Source of the DNA: Chamaelirium japonicum
Taxonomy: Eukaryota; Streptophyta; Magnoliopsida; Liliales; Melanthiaceae
Direction of reading: 5' to 3'
Assembly (NCBI GenBank): GCA_947650365.1
Contig: OX393553.1
Location: 37,353,526 to 37,417,525, forward strand
DNA: 64,000 bases
Position 1 is the first letter of the stretch, and each line of letters opens with the position of its first letter. Position numbers and translations under genes: made by a program. The notes below the pieces were generated by a model. That model had not been told where the DNA came from and made no database searches. It saw only the letters and a program-made list of their open reading frames with translations. This document shows positions 10,467-20,660 of the stretch, piece by piece.

Positions 10467-10944
10467 GGGTTTTTTTTAAAAAAATATTAATAATAAAATA
10501 AATATTTGACTAAATAGCGGTTGACCAAAACTATTTACCAACCTAGCACTCTGATAGCCATGTGGCATGTCAACGCTGTACAACGAGCGCGAGATTTATT
10601 TATTTTTAGTTTCAAGTAGAACCCGATGTTTGGATTGCTGGGTTAAACTCGCTATCCAGAATACCGGGTTTAAACCCATACTTAGTTGTTTTCTGGATAC
10701 CGAGTTTCCATACTTAGCTGTTTTCTCGTTAGATTTAGGGTAAACCCGGTATCCATAATACCGGGTTTAAACCCGGTAATCCAAATACCGGGTTCTACTT
10801 GAACAAAAAAAAAAAAAATCTCGCACTCGCTTTTCGGCGCTGACATGCCATGTGGCTGTCAGAGCACTAGGTTGGTAAATAGTTTTGGTCAACCGGTATT
10901 TAGTTAAATATTTATTTTTTTAATAATATTTTGAAAAAAACCCC
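10467..10944. mobile_element. MULE-type MITE, copy 1 (9-bp TSD AAAAAAGAA)
   Basis: This is a 478-bp imperfect palindrome. The outer ends read GGGTTTTTTTTAAAAAAATA and, on the other side, the reverse complement of AATATTTTGAAAAAAACCCC. Inside, the arms carry matching segments around GGTTGACCAAAACTATTTACC, CACTCTGA..GCCATGTGGCATGTC and GTAGAACCCG. The centre has repeated ATACCGGGTTTAAACCC motifs. The 9-bp flanks AAAAAAGAA are identical on both sides, although one is A-rich by nature. The same family recurs at 36093-36565. A 9-bp TSD and long TIRs indicate a Mutator-like, non-autonomous element. Confidence 0.85.
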
Positions 10945-11152
10945 AAAAAAGAAAAACCTGAATCCCAAGTCCTAACACTACAAATAAAATTTACAAATTT
11001 AATCATTTATATATTATTTATCTAATTTTGGTTGGATTCGGCCTATTTGATTCTTATGGACTCACACTTCAACAAGAAAAGCCCCTAAAATATATTGGAT
11101 CTGGCCATGTGGTCGTACTCATTGTAAAAGCATAGCACTCACTGCATGACGA

Positions 11153-11312
11153 GTTCAGATCTTCTCCAGTCGGTTGGCACCGGTCGGTGGGCCATCGCGC
11201 ATTACATCCGCACGATGTTAGGCGATCCGAAAGTGCATCGGACTCCAGCCGACTCTATGCGGCTGTGATGCGTGCTGGGCCCACCGACCGGGCTTTCCGA
11301 CTGGAGGAGATC
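11153..11312. mobile_element. Small palindromic MITE upstream of a probable first exon, copy 1
   Basis: This is a palindrome of about 160 bp. The left arm GTTCAGATCTTCTCCAGTCGG and GGTCGGTGGGCC..CATCCGCACGAT pairs with the right arm around GCGGCTGTGATGCG, GGGCCCACCGACC and GACTGGAGGAGATCCGAA. A second copy, also palindromic and sharing the ACATC(A)CAGCCGCACGAT and GGCTGTGATGC segments, lies at about 61072-61218. Superfamily is not assigned because no clear TSD was found. Confidence 0.7.
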
Positions 11313-11449
11313 CGAATTATTCCAAACTCTTGCATGATATCCTCTCCCGTACAAATCTCGCACACGAGGTGTACGGACGGCGTGGCGTGGTCATGCCAAC
11401 TGGCCGACCGGACCCGCCGAGCCGAGCCGAGCCGAGCGATGAGTCGCTT

Positions 11450-11705
11450 GGATTACGGTCCATCTCTCTCCATCTCTCCCTGTGTACGTGCATCTCTGCC
11501 GTCCCGGATCGAGCGGGTAAAACGAGAGGGGGGCCTCATCTTTCCCAAAATAGCCCTCGCTTGCCATTGCTTCACCCCAGAGACCTTTCAGATTTTTCCC
11601 CAAAAGGGGGCAAACCCTATCCTCCATCTCCTCTCCGGGCTCGTCCTCGTCCTCTCCCCGCCGCTTACGATTCCTCTCCTCTGTTCTCCGCTCCGACGCG
11701 CAAAG
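11450..11705 (+). other. Candidate non-coding first exon with splice donor at 11706
   Basis: A CpG- and pyrimidine-rich stretch (CTCTCCATCTCTCCCTG to CGACGCGCAAAG) is followed by the donor GTACCC at 11706. The T-rich sequence after it reads like intron. It has the look of a plant 5' UTR exon and promoter, and it is the only such stretch upstream of the host coding gene that starts at 31338. If it is that gene's first exon, the first intron would be about 19.6 kb and hold all the elements between. The link is inferred, and transcripts would be needed to show it. It could equally be the start of a different or dead gene. Confidence 0.4.
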
Positions 11706-12407
11706 GTACCCATGATCCTCTCTCATTCTCCTCGCTCAATTCCTAGGGTTTCCTCCTTTCTCGTCGTTCGTCGAAGCTTCTTCATAACTTTCTTGATGCC
11801 CTCTTTTTTTTTTAAAAAATTCTCGACTATTATTTGAATTCGAGTTAAGCGAGTTGGTGTCAATTCGGCATCGTAATTATTTTTTCTGTCTTCTCTCAAA
11901 TTCCGATTTTTTCTGTCTTCTCTCAACTGTTGTTTCGATATTTTTCTTCCAGAAAAGTTTGATCTTTTCTGGGTGCAGACCCTCTGAAAGATCTTTTTGA
12001 TGTTTACTATTTTTGGTTCTTGGGTATTCTTGGAATTTTTTTTTTGCAAGAAGGGTATTCTTGGAAGTAAATTGCTATAATATGGTGTAGTATATTGAAT
12101 TTGTTTCACTTCTTATAGCAGTAGGATACTGCTTTGCATTTCCTCCTGTTTTTTTTTATCACTAGTAGTTAGTAGTTACTACCACTTTGGAAGATAATTT
12201 TTTCCTTAATCATGCACTTGAAGTTTCAACATTGCTGTGTTAGTGAAGTTGGTTTCTACCAGAATCCAAGGGATCATGAGTAGGAGGTATACGTGCAAAG
12301 CTCTAAGAGACAGCTGTCTAGAACTATGTCATAGTGTATTCACATGGAGTACACTCCCCAACTCCAATTGGGTTGGAGGATTTTATCTAGTTTGTTGGAA
12401 GAAAGCT
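11706..12407. other. Intron-like AT-rich sequence, nothing recognised
   Basis: The stretch is T-rich and stop-dense with no repeat boundary. I see no gene, RNA or element in it. Confidence 0.4.
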
Positions 12408-14715
12408 GATTGGTGGCGGTGGGATTGACGCCGGCCGGCTCCGATTAAAACCATGATTAACCATAATCTCTCTCTCTCTCTCTCTCGGTATGAGGAGGAA
12501 GGCTTTGGTTTGGGAGCGTTATTTATAGGAGAGGAATAAAGGAAGGGAAGCGAGTGAGTGCGAATCATTTGATTCCAAGATGGAAACTAATTGGACGAAA
12601 ATGACGATGCTACTCTTCATTTTCAAAACCAGATCCCTGTAGCTAGATCCGAACCCGATAAAGTGATAATTGTAGTGATATCAGATTATGATTTTGAATA
12701 GCCTTCTTATTATGATTGTGATAATTGCAATGATATCAGATTTATTTACATCGAATGTAAAGATCAACTGCATATTATATAGCCAAGCTTAAGACGAAGA
12801 ATAAGACAACTACGGTTGTATCCTAATGGCTAACCCCTATGTTTTCCTACTGGGCGGTCATAGGATTGAATCTCGGGCTTGTCTTGTGCCGTGTGGCGTA
12901 TAATAAGAAAAAATACTTTGCTCTCATATAGTTGGTAGGTTTCGAATCGTGGTCTCTTGTGCAAAAGCACTTACAAGCGTCGCTCTTACCAGGATAGGTA
13001 CGTCCTCTTCCAATTTTTTTTTGAAGAACTACAATAAAACTGAAGCATAAATCACGTAGGTCCTTGTTTGTATGTCCCTACAATAAGGTAAAGTAGAGTA
13101 CATTTGAGTAAATTTTTAAAAATATAATCAAATATGAAAAGAATATATTCTTGATGCAATACATTCGAGAACAAATATGAACAACCAAAACGGGTTCAAC
13201 AAATATATTATTAGTTTTTCGTGAAATCGAAAATAGGAAGCAAATGTGAATCCAAGCACGCCCCAAGGCTCTGTCTGTATGTCCCGGTGGTAGGATAAGG
13301 TAAGGTAGAAGGTAAAGTATATTACATGTGAGTGAAAACTACAAATGTATTGCAACAATGCTAGTTTTGTTCATATTTGTCCTCGAATGTATTGCATCAA
13401 GAATATTTTTTTTCTTCACATTTGATGATATTTTTAAAATTCTACTCAAATGTACTATACTTTACCTTATTGCTGGGACAAACAAACAAGGCCTGAGTGA
13501 TTTATGATTCAATTTTGTTCTTGTTCAATTTTTTTTGAAGAGAACATACTTGTCCAGGTAAGAGCAATGCTTGTAAGTGCCATTGCAGGAGATCGCTATT
13601 CGAAGTCTACCAATTGTAGGAGTGCAAATTTTTTTTTCTTATATATACGCCACACAACATAAGACAAGCCTGAGATTCGATCATGTTAGCCATCGCGATT
13701 CAACCGTACTTGTCTTATTCTTTGTACATTTGGCTATACAATATACAATTGATCATTACATTCGATGTAAATAAATTTGATATCATCGCAATTATCCCAA
13801 TCATAATCAGAAGGCTTTTCAAAATCATAATCTGATATCATATGCAATTATCACGTTATCTGGTTCGAATCTGGCTACAAGGATCCGGTTTTGAAAAGGA
13901 AGGGTAGTATTGTCATTTTCGTCCAATCAGTTTCCATCTTGGAATCACATGATTCACATCCACTCGCTTTCTTTCCTATATTTCTCTTCTATTATTAACG
14001 CTCCCAAACCGCTGCTTTCCTCATATCGAGAGAGAGAAAGAAAGGAGAGAGAGATTAGGGTTAATCATGACTTTAATCCATAGTAGTCAAAGAGGTGCTT
14101 AGGCAGCTAGCTGCCTAGGAGTTTTGGACCTCTGGGCGCCTAGGCGGGCGGTTGCCCCTAGGCGGCCGCCTAGGATTGCCTGGCGCCTGGACAGGTTTTT
14201 ACTTGATCCAATTGGGGGTTTTCCAAAATTGAGTTGAATTTTGCCCAATACAAAAAAGGGGTTTTTCAAAATTGAGTTGAATTAACTCAAAATTGAGCTG
14301 CATTAACTCAAATTGAGTTGAATAAACTCAAATTCTTATGATGGTTCATAAGAATTTGGAGTTTTTTCAAAATTGATTTGAATTAATACAAAATTGAGTG
14401 AATTAACTCAAAATTGAGTTGAATTAACTCAAATTCTTATGATGGGTTCATAAGAATTTGGAGTTTTTTTTCAAAATTGAGTTGAATTAACCCAAAATTG
14501 AGTAGAATTAACTCAAATGCTTATGATGTGTTCATAAGAATTTAGGGGTTTTTCAAAATTGAGTTGAATTAACTCAAATAAGTTAAATTAACTAAAATTT
14601 GAGTTGAATTAAATCTAAACTTCAACCCTACTATTTTTATTTTATTTTTCCTGATTTTTTAGAATTTTTTATTCTCTCTTCCTCTCTTTCTCTCTCTTTC
14701 TCTCTCTCTCTCTCT

Positions 14716-14755
<40 letters not shown>

Positions 14756-14876
14756 CCTAGGTGCCGCCTAGGCGTCGCTTCGCCTAGACATGCCAAAACG
14801 CTTAGGCACCGCCTAACCGCCTTGACTATACTGCTTTAAACGGAGCTGTCAAACGTCAATCCCACCGCCACCAATC
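12408..14876. repeat. Large foldback palindrome, about 0.75-kb arms
   Basis: The left arm (12408-13185) reappears as an inverted copy in the right arm (13367-14078 plus 14842-14876, the gap being a later insertion). Outer ends match: GATTGGTGGCGGTGGGATTG on the left against its complement CAATCCCACCGCCACCAATC on the right. Other matched landmarks are the GATATCAGATTATGATTTTG block, the GTATGTCCCTACAATAAGGT block, and GAACAAATATGAACAA next to a loop of about 180 bp. The arms are diverged but align along their length. No clear target duplication was found, so it could be a foldback transposon, a MITE with very long TIRs, or a head-to-head pair. No transposase frame is present. Confidence 0.85.
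14079..14833. mobile_element. hAT-like non-autonomous element, CCTAGGCGG type, copy 1
   Basis: The 755-bp element has ends CATAGTAGTCAAAG and, on the other side, GACTATACTG, whose complement is CAGTATAGTC. Flanks are CTTTAATC (14071-14078) and CTTTAAAC (14834-14841), an 8-bp duplication with one mismatch. Both subterminal zones are packed with CCTAGGCG/CGCCTAGG motifs. The middle is AT-rich, with repeated TTGAGTTGAATTAACTCAAA units and a (TA)n tract near 14718-14752. It splits the right arm of the foldback palindrome, so it is younger than that structure. No transposase frame is present. Confidence 0.88.
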
Positions 14877-15348
14877 AAAAGAGGTGGATAGTTCCACGGA
14901 TAATGAGGGTCTGGAGTCTGGAAGGCAATATGTGGAGCTCCTCTTCTAGTCCGGATGTGGATCGTTAGGGGGCTAGATGCCGACGATAGCAGTCGGAAGG
15001 GAAGGAGGCCGTCACCTCCTAGGAAAGGCAAACGAAAGTTAAGCTTGCATAAGGACGCGATTGTGACGGCTCCTCCGACGAGGACACCTCAGCAGAGGGG
15101 CTACTGAGTTGGAGGACCTATACAACCTACTTCCATGGTTCTGTATTAGGCCCACATGCCCCGAGCCTTCCGAGGCGAGACTCTGCTGAAGACGTTCCAG
15201 GGTTTGGCCTGATTGGTGTTTCGGGATTTAAGTTAATACCTCCCAAGTGCTTCGACGCATCAGACCCCAATGCCCACCGACACTGTGTGTACGCCCTCGT
15301 CGCTCTGCCGCTTTCGCCGTGCCCGTGGACCTCATGGTCTAGAACGTT

Positions 15349-15750
15349 TTGGCCGAAGCTAACAAGATGATGTGTCGCTTGCGTCAGAGCTACACTGGCG
15401 AAGGTCTAGAGGCATGCCTTGCAGAAGGGCACGTATGGGTTCCTTCTGCCGCGGCTCTCCTCGAGGTGGTGGCGGTAATGGATGCAGCACCCCCTTGTTC
15501 CCTCGATCGGAAGGCATCTGCGATTGATCGCGCCGCCGCTAGACTTCTTAAAGAGGTTCTTCTTTTAAGGAAGGGCGTTGACGACGCTGCTCTGCTCCGA
15601 GATTCAATTGAGGTGCTGTGCCGTAACATTGACGCGGCACGGAAGCTGAACTCTAAGGAACTCCGCCACACCTGTGAAAGGCATAAAATGGAGCTTGATA
15701 CACGAGAAGCACGAGTTCGCCTCGAGGTGGAGTCCGAGATCCAGACTTAA
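15349..15750 (+). CDS. ORF of unknown function, helical, Glu/Arg/Leu-rich
   Basis: This 133-residue frame contains long runs without Pro or Gly that look helical or coiled-coil (LLKEVLLLRKGVDD, CRNIDAARKLNSKELR, DTREARVRLEVESEIQ). The in-frame sequence just upstream is also protein-like, so the visible ORF may be the tail of a longer one. A minisatellite starts about 300 bp downstream. I recognise no family. From its place inside a retroelement relic I infer an accessory retroelement ORF rather than a host gene, with low certainty. Confidence 0.35.
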   Translation: MAEANKMMCRLRQSYTGEGLEACLAEGHVWVPSAAALLEVVAVMDAAPPCSLDRKASAIDRAAARLLKEVLLLRKGVDDAALLRDSIEVLCRNIDAARKLNSKELRHTCERHKMELDTREARVRLEVESEIQT

Positions 15751-16069
15751 ATCAAGGCTAGGGTGGCAAAGGCTGAAGCGGAATGAGGGGATATGTATGA
15801 CTCTTTGGTCACTCGGTTGAACTCCCTGATCGCTCAGATGGACTTCCTTTCGTAATTCACCCTTTGTATATAAATTTTGATGTCGCTTGTAAATATGGTC
15901 TGTCGTTGTATCGTTTGACCAATAATAGCTAAAATATTGGTTTCACTTTGCATGTGATATTGACTTTGTCCTTGTATTTGCTTTGCCTTGGGGCGCGGTG
16001 GTCGCCCTACATCCTTTTCACCAAGGTGAGTGTTTTACTTTATTGGGTTTTATCTACTAAGGTTGGTAT

Positions 16070-16850
16070 TTTCTCGCACTAGGATCGTCGGGGATGCCAA
16101 GGTGGGCTTTTCCTACACTCAGACTGTCAGATATACCAATGTAGGTTTTTCTCACACTCGGATTGTAGAGATACCAATGTAGATTTTTTCCACACTTGGA
16201 CCAAGGTGAGTATTTCCCACACTTGGGGCTATCAAAGATGCTAAGGTTGGTTTTTCCCGCACTCGGACTGTTAGAGATGCCAAGGTGGGTGTTTCCCACA
16301 CTTGGGCGAAGGCATGTGTTTTCCGACACTCGGACTATCAGTCTGTCAGAGATGTCAAGGTGGGGTTTTGCATACTCAGATTGTTAGAGATGCCAAGCCA
16401 GAGTTTTCCTGCACTCGGACTGTTAGAGATGCCAAACCAGGTTTTTCACACACTTGGGCTGTTAGAGATGCCAAGGTGGGGTTTTCTCACACTTGCGCCA
16501 AGGCAGGTTTTTCCCACGCTCGGACTGTCATGGATGCTGATGTGGGTTTTTCCCACATTTGGGTCACACTCGGACTGGCAGAGTTGTCAAGGTGGGTTTT
16601 TCCCACACTCGGACTGTCAGAGATGCCAAACTGGGTTTTTTTTGCCGCACTCGGACTGTTAGAGATTCAAAGCCATTTTTTCTCACTCTGCCTGTCTGAG
16701 ATGTCAAGGTGGTTTTTTTCCCACACTTGGGCCAAGGTGGGTTTTTCCCACACTCGGACTCTCAGAGATGTCAAGGCGTGTTTTTCCACACTTGGGCCAA
16801 GGCTTTTTTTCTCACACTCGGACTTCCTGCGCGTGGCCAAGAATAGATGC
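16070..16850 (+). repeat. Minisatellite of about 36-45 bp units
   Basis: Units of the form CACTCGGACTGTCAGAGATG followed by CCAAGGTGGGTTTTTCCCA recur about twenty times with much drift. Alternating units end CACTTGGGC. The array lies between the helical ORF and the left LTR of the short element. Cys/Thr- or Phe-rich frames across it come from the repeat. Confidence 0.88.
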
Positions 16851-16894
16851 TCATTCAAAACGTTTTTCATTCCTAAGAAAGTGGTAAGATACAA

Positions 16895-18277
16895 TGATGC
16901 AGGCCTGATTAGCACCATCAGATCATCGCTGCATCTTCAGTTCGTCGCCAGAGAGTTTTATTTCTGTCGTTTTATTTTTATGCTTGGATGACATTAGCCG
17001 TATGGGACTTGTTAGCAGTCTATTTCAGTTTTTGGCCATTTTCTATGTTTTTGGCCTAATTTCGCACTTAGTATTATTATGTTCTTGCCCAATTCATGGG
17101 GGATGTCCATGATCTCATCCGAGGGCTTTTCGGATTGAATCCGGGTCTTCTCGGGTGAGTTTCCGCATGTTATTAATAAAAATATGGGTGCGTGTGTTTG
17201 CGGGGTAACGACGGACGAGATTATATCTCGAAACCGACGGTTAGATAGCAAAATAACTCAATTTAGATGACATGGCAGCATATGGGCTTCAGTTAGGGAC
17301 TAATTGGGCTTATCTTAAGCCCAATAGGGCTTCTATTGAATTACCGCCCCCCCTTCTCTCTTTTTCCCGTGAACCACCCGCCCGCCCCTCTTGTCCGCAC
17401 GGAAACCAAGCCCCCGGCCCCCCTATTCCGTCCCTCTCTTCTCTCTCTCTTCTTTCCCTTGTTTTCCTCCCTTTTCCTTGCCTTTCTTAGCCCTTGCATC
17501 CTCACCATCCAACCCTTATTCCCCTTTGATCTTGGCCATCAAAACAGAAACCCTAACTCTACAAAAAGATGAAGAAAGAAGAAGAATTCAGTTTTGATCA
17601 TTGCTGAAATTCGTGCCTCTTTGTGAGAGCTTTCGGGAGAGACTCTTGTCCCCGACCCTCGCCGTATCCACGACTTCGCCTCGTGAAGGCCTCGGTGGTG
17701 TTTTTCCGAAGGTTCCGGCTTCTCTCGACGTCCGGCCTTGCTCCGTGTGCGGGATCATCGGCGCATCCTCGCAATCGACCCACGGCGGAAAACCCCAGGC
17801 AGTATCTATCCTTTACTTTATTTCCCCCTCGCATCCGCATCGTTTTTCATTTGTTTCCATTGCCTCCGCTCCGCATCGCAGCCATCATCGCCCTTTTTCA
17901 TCACTAGTTGAAGCCCTAACGTATGCCTATTTATTAGATTTGCTATCTATAGTCTATCGGTAACCCTAGCAAGCATGCTTAACCTATTTTTAGTAAAAAT
18001 TCTGATGCAAACCTATTGTTAAATTTCAATATCTATTGCTGCGATTGATTCTCTTATTTGCTGAAATTAGTTCTGTGATAATATTACGTCTTTTATTGTT
18101 TAAATCTTAAATCTGCTTTATGTTGATTGCATAGACTTTAGAACTGCGTGAGATAATCCATGTTTGCTGTCCTTTGAGTTATACGATGCTATATTGATCA
18201 CTAAATCTTAGTTATTGACCAAAGAGAAACCCTAAAAGGGTTTAAGATTGTAGTGCACCTTATCGGTGCCTGCATCA
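16895..18277 (+). repeat. 5' LTR of the short LTR element
   Basis: It runs from TGATGCAGGCCTGATTAGC to GCCTGCATCA. It contains a C-rich tract (ACCGCCCCCCC..), a pyrimidine-rich stretch and an AT-rich 3' part reading like a leader. Short open frames inside are shared with the other LTR but show no known family. Confidence 0.93.
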
Positions 18278-18298
18278 AGTTGGTATCAGAGCAATCTG
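18278..18298 (+). promoter_or_regulatory. Primer-binding site (initiator Met tRNA type)
   Basis: TTGGTATCAGAGCAATC begins three bases after the LTR end. TGGTATCAGAGC is complementary to the 3' end of plant initiator methionine tRNA, the usual primer for Ty1/copia and many Ty3/gypsy plant elements. Confidence 0.9.
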
Positions 18299-18303
18299 AC
18301 TCC

Positions 18304-19131
18304 ATGTCCTATCATAGCGTCCGATCCCATTATTCGCTTGATCCACTAGATACCCACACCTATAAAGAATTTGTTAAACTTTATAAATCTTTTGAGCCAT
18401 GTCCTACCCTTTTTCCGAGATCTCCGATGGAACATAGATACTCCTCTTTGATTCGAGATCGAGCCCATGACCTAAATCTATCTTCCAAGCCTTTTGTTCA
18501 ATGGATTTTACGGAGTCCTTCAGTGCCATCCTTGAAAGCCAGCTATATTGAAACCCAGCTCTTACTTGACGATATTGAGGATGAGTTGGCATGGAGAAAG
18601 AAGCAGCACCAGAGGCTTGCCAGATATAGCAGGCCACCACCTCCAGCAGAGCCTCCACCTCCTGTGGAGCTTCCTCGTCCACTACCTACGGAGGAGCCAC
18701 CTCTTCCATCAGCGACTCCAGAGGAATTCCTTCCACCTTCTCCAGTGCCTACAGAGGTGTCACCTCCTCCTTCAGCGACTCCAGAGGAGTTCCTTCCACC
18801 TTCAGCAGTGCCTACAGAGGAGTCCCTTCCTCCGGTAGTGACTATAGAGAGGCTTCTCCTACCTTTCACAGAGCTTACAGATGAGACACCTCCTCATACA
18901 GTTCTTCCTACAGCAGAGACACCCGCGGAGCCTTCGTCTTCCGCGGAGCTTCCATCACAGCTGCAGTCAGAGCCAGTTGGGGAGTTTCAGCCAGCTGAGA
19001 CACTTAAGGGCTTTGACTTTGTCGGGACTGACCGACCACCTACCGCTCGTGTGCTTCTGTTTATGTACTTCAGTAGCTTCTGGCCCTTGCTCGACGCCAG
19101 CACTCTTCGCGAGGGGCCCAGAGGTTGTTGA
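18304..19131 (+). CDS. Internal ORF of the short LTR element, Pro/Glu-repeat protein
   Basis: This frame of about 275 codons starts at the first ATG after the primer-binding site. The first 110 residues are mixed and helical (THTYKEFVKLYKSFEPCP, IETQLLLDDIEDELAWRKKQ). The next 130 are a Pro/Glu-rich repeat with units such as PSATPEEFLPPS and VPTEESLPP, encoded by a 30-60 bp DNA repeat. No zinc knuckle, protease or polymerase motif is visible. It may be a diverged Gag-like protein or an unrelated passenger. It is not assigned to a family. Confidence 0.55.
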   Translation: MSYHSVRSHYSLDPLDTHTYKEFVKLYKSFEPCPTLFPRSPMEHRYSSLIRDRAHDLNLSSKPFVQWILRSPSVPSLKASYIETQLLLDDIEDELAWRKKQHQRLARYSRPPPPAEPPPPVELPRPLPTEEPPLPSATPEEFLPPSPVPTEVSPPPSATPEEFLPPSAVPTEESLPPVVTIERLLLPFTELTDETPPHTVLPTAETPAEPSSSAELPSQLQSEPVGEFQPAETLKGFDFVGTDRPPTARVLLFMYFSSFWPLLDASTLREGPRGC

Positions 19132-19269
19132 CTGCCCGAGACATCACTTGTTGGGAATTCATCACCAGATCCAGGCACATCGACGATCCCACGGTGGTGG
19201 TCTCCCTCCTTCTATCGGCGATGTCTTCCGGCGTAAACTCGAGGACGAGTTTTTCGCAGCGGAAGCGAT

Positions 19270-20655
19270 TGATGCAGGCCTGATCAGCACCATCAGATCA
19301 TCGCCGCATCTTCAGTTCGTCGCCAGAGAGTTTTATTTCTGTCGTTTTATTTTTATGCTTGGATGACATTAGCCGTATAGGACTTGTTAGCAGTCTATTT
19401 CAGTTTTTGGCCATTTTCTATATTTTTGGCCTAATTTCAGCACTTAGTATTATTTATGTTCTTGCCCAATTCATGGGGGATGTCCATGATCTCATCCGAG
19501 TGCTTTTCGGATTGAATCCGGGTCTTCTCGGGTGAGTTTCCGCATGTTATTAATAAAAATATGGATGCGTGTGTTTGCGGGGTACCGACGGACGAGATTA
19601 TATCTCGAAACCGACGGTTAGATAGCAAAATAACTCAATTTAGATGACATGGCAGCATATGGGCTTCAGTTAGGGACTAAATGGGCTTATCTTAAGCCCA
19701 ATAGGGCTTCTATTGAATTACCGCCCCCCCCTTCTCTCTTTTTCCCGTGAACCACCCGCCCGCCCCTCTTGTCCGCGCGAAAACCAAGCCCCCGGCCCCC
19801 CTATTCCGTCCCTCTCTTCTCTCTCTCTTATTTCCCTTGTTTTCCTCCCTTCTCCTTACCTTTCTTAGCCCTTGCATCCCCACCATCCAACCCTTATTCC
19901 CCTTTGATCTTGGCCATCAAAACAGAAACCCTAACTCTACAAAAAGATGAAGAAAGAAGAAGAATTCAGTTTTGATCATTGCTGAAATTCGTGCCTCTTT
20001 GTGAGAGCTTCCGGGAGAGACTCGTGTCCCCGACCCTTGCCGCATCCGCGACTTCGCCTCGTGAAGGCCTCGGTGGTGTTTTTCCGAAGGTTCCGGCTTC
20101 TCTCGACGTCCGGCCTTGCTCCGTGTGCGGGATCATCGGCGCATCCTCGCAATCGATCCACGATGGAAAACCCCAGGCAGTATCTATACTTTACTTTATT
20201 TCCCCCTCGCATCCGCATCGTTTTTCATTTGTTTCCATTGCCTCCGCTCCGCATCGCAGCCATCATCGCCCTTTTTCATCGCTAGTTGAAGCCCTAACGT
20301 ATGCCTATTTATTAGATTTGCTATCTATAGTCTGTCGGTAACCCTAACAAGCATGCTTAACCTATTTTTAGTGAAAATTCTGATGCAAACCTATTGTTAA
20401 ATTTCAATATCTATTGCTGCGATTGATTCTCTTATTTGCTGAAATTAGTTCTGTGATAATATTACGTCTTTTATTGTTTAAATCTTAAATCTGCTTTATG
20501 TTGATTGCATAGACTTTAGAACTGCGTGAGATAATCCATGTTTGCTGTCCTTTGAGTTATACAATGCTATATTGATCACGAAATCTTAGTTATTGACCAA
20601 AGAGAAATCCTAAAAGGGTTTAAGATTGTAGTGCACCTTATTGGCGCCTGCATCA
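19270..20655 (+). repeat. 3' LTR of the short LTR element
   Basis: This is the partner of 16895-18277 with the same tips, followed by the target duplication TACAA. The sequence just before it (GAGGACGAGTTTTTCGCAGCG) is the only purine-rich candidate for a polypurine tract. Confidence 0.93.
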
Positions 20656-20660
20656 TACAA

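Larger units (their letters stand above)
15100..16894 (-). mobile_element. Older LTR-retroelement relic, left part (fossil)
   Basis: This stretch and 20656-22526 flank the short LTR element 16895-20655 and were continuous before it inserted. The right part carries antisense Tat-like protease sequence. The left part holds a coiled-coil-like ORF on the + strand and a minisatellite. If the relic is a minus-strand Tat element, the + strand ORF sits where some Tat elements are known to carry an extra antisense ORF. The relic is broken, with most of pol absent. Family and outer limits are uncertain. Confidence 0.45.
16895..20655 (+). mobile_element. Short non-autonomous LTR retrotransposon (TSD TACAA), no pol
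   Basis: Two direct LTRs of about 1.38 kb (16895-18277 and 19270-20655) flank only 992 bp of internal sequence. LTR tips are the perfect inverted pair TGATGCAGGC and GCCTGCATCA. The 5-bp target duplication TACAA is present on both sides (16890-16894 and 20656-20660). A primer-binding site follows the left LTR. By eye the LTRs differ at about 30 positions, roughly 2%. At commonly used plant rates that suggests an insertion about a million years old. Structurally it looks whole as a non-autonomous element. It has no recognisable protease, RT, RNase H or integrase, so it must use another element's machinery. Confidence 0.93.

Noticed and set aside
12870-13010. tRNA-like B-box (GATTGAATCTC / TTTCGAATCGTGG) suggesting a SINE
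   Set aside because: No A box at the right spacing, no poly-A tail or TSD, and the sequence is part of the foldback arms.
16057-16991. Repetitive ORFs (90-229 residues) over the minisatellite, resembling a repeat protein
   Set aside because: Unit length drifts and is not a multiple of three, frames break and overlap on both strands. It is DNA minisatellite, not a protein repeat.
17601-17963. ORF present in both LTRs of the short element, as a possible gene
   Set aside because: Presence in both LTRs follows from copying of one template. No known family, no strong start or splice signals as in the CRM LTR.
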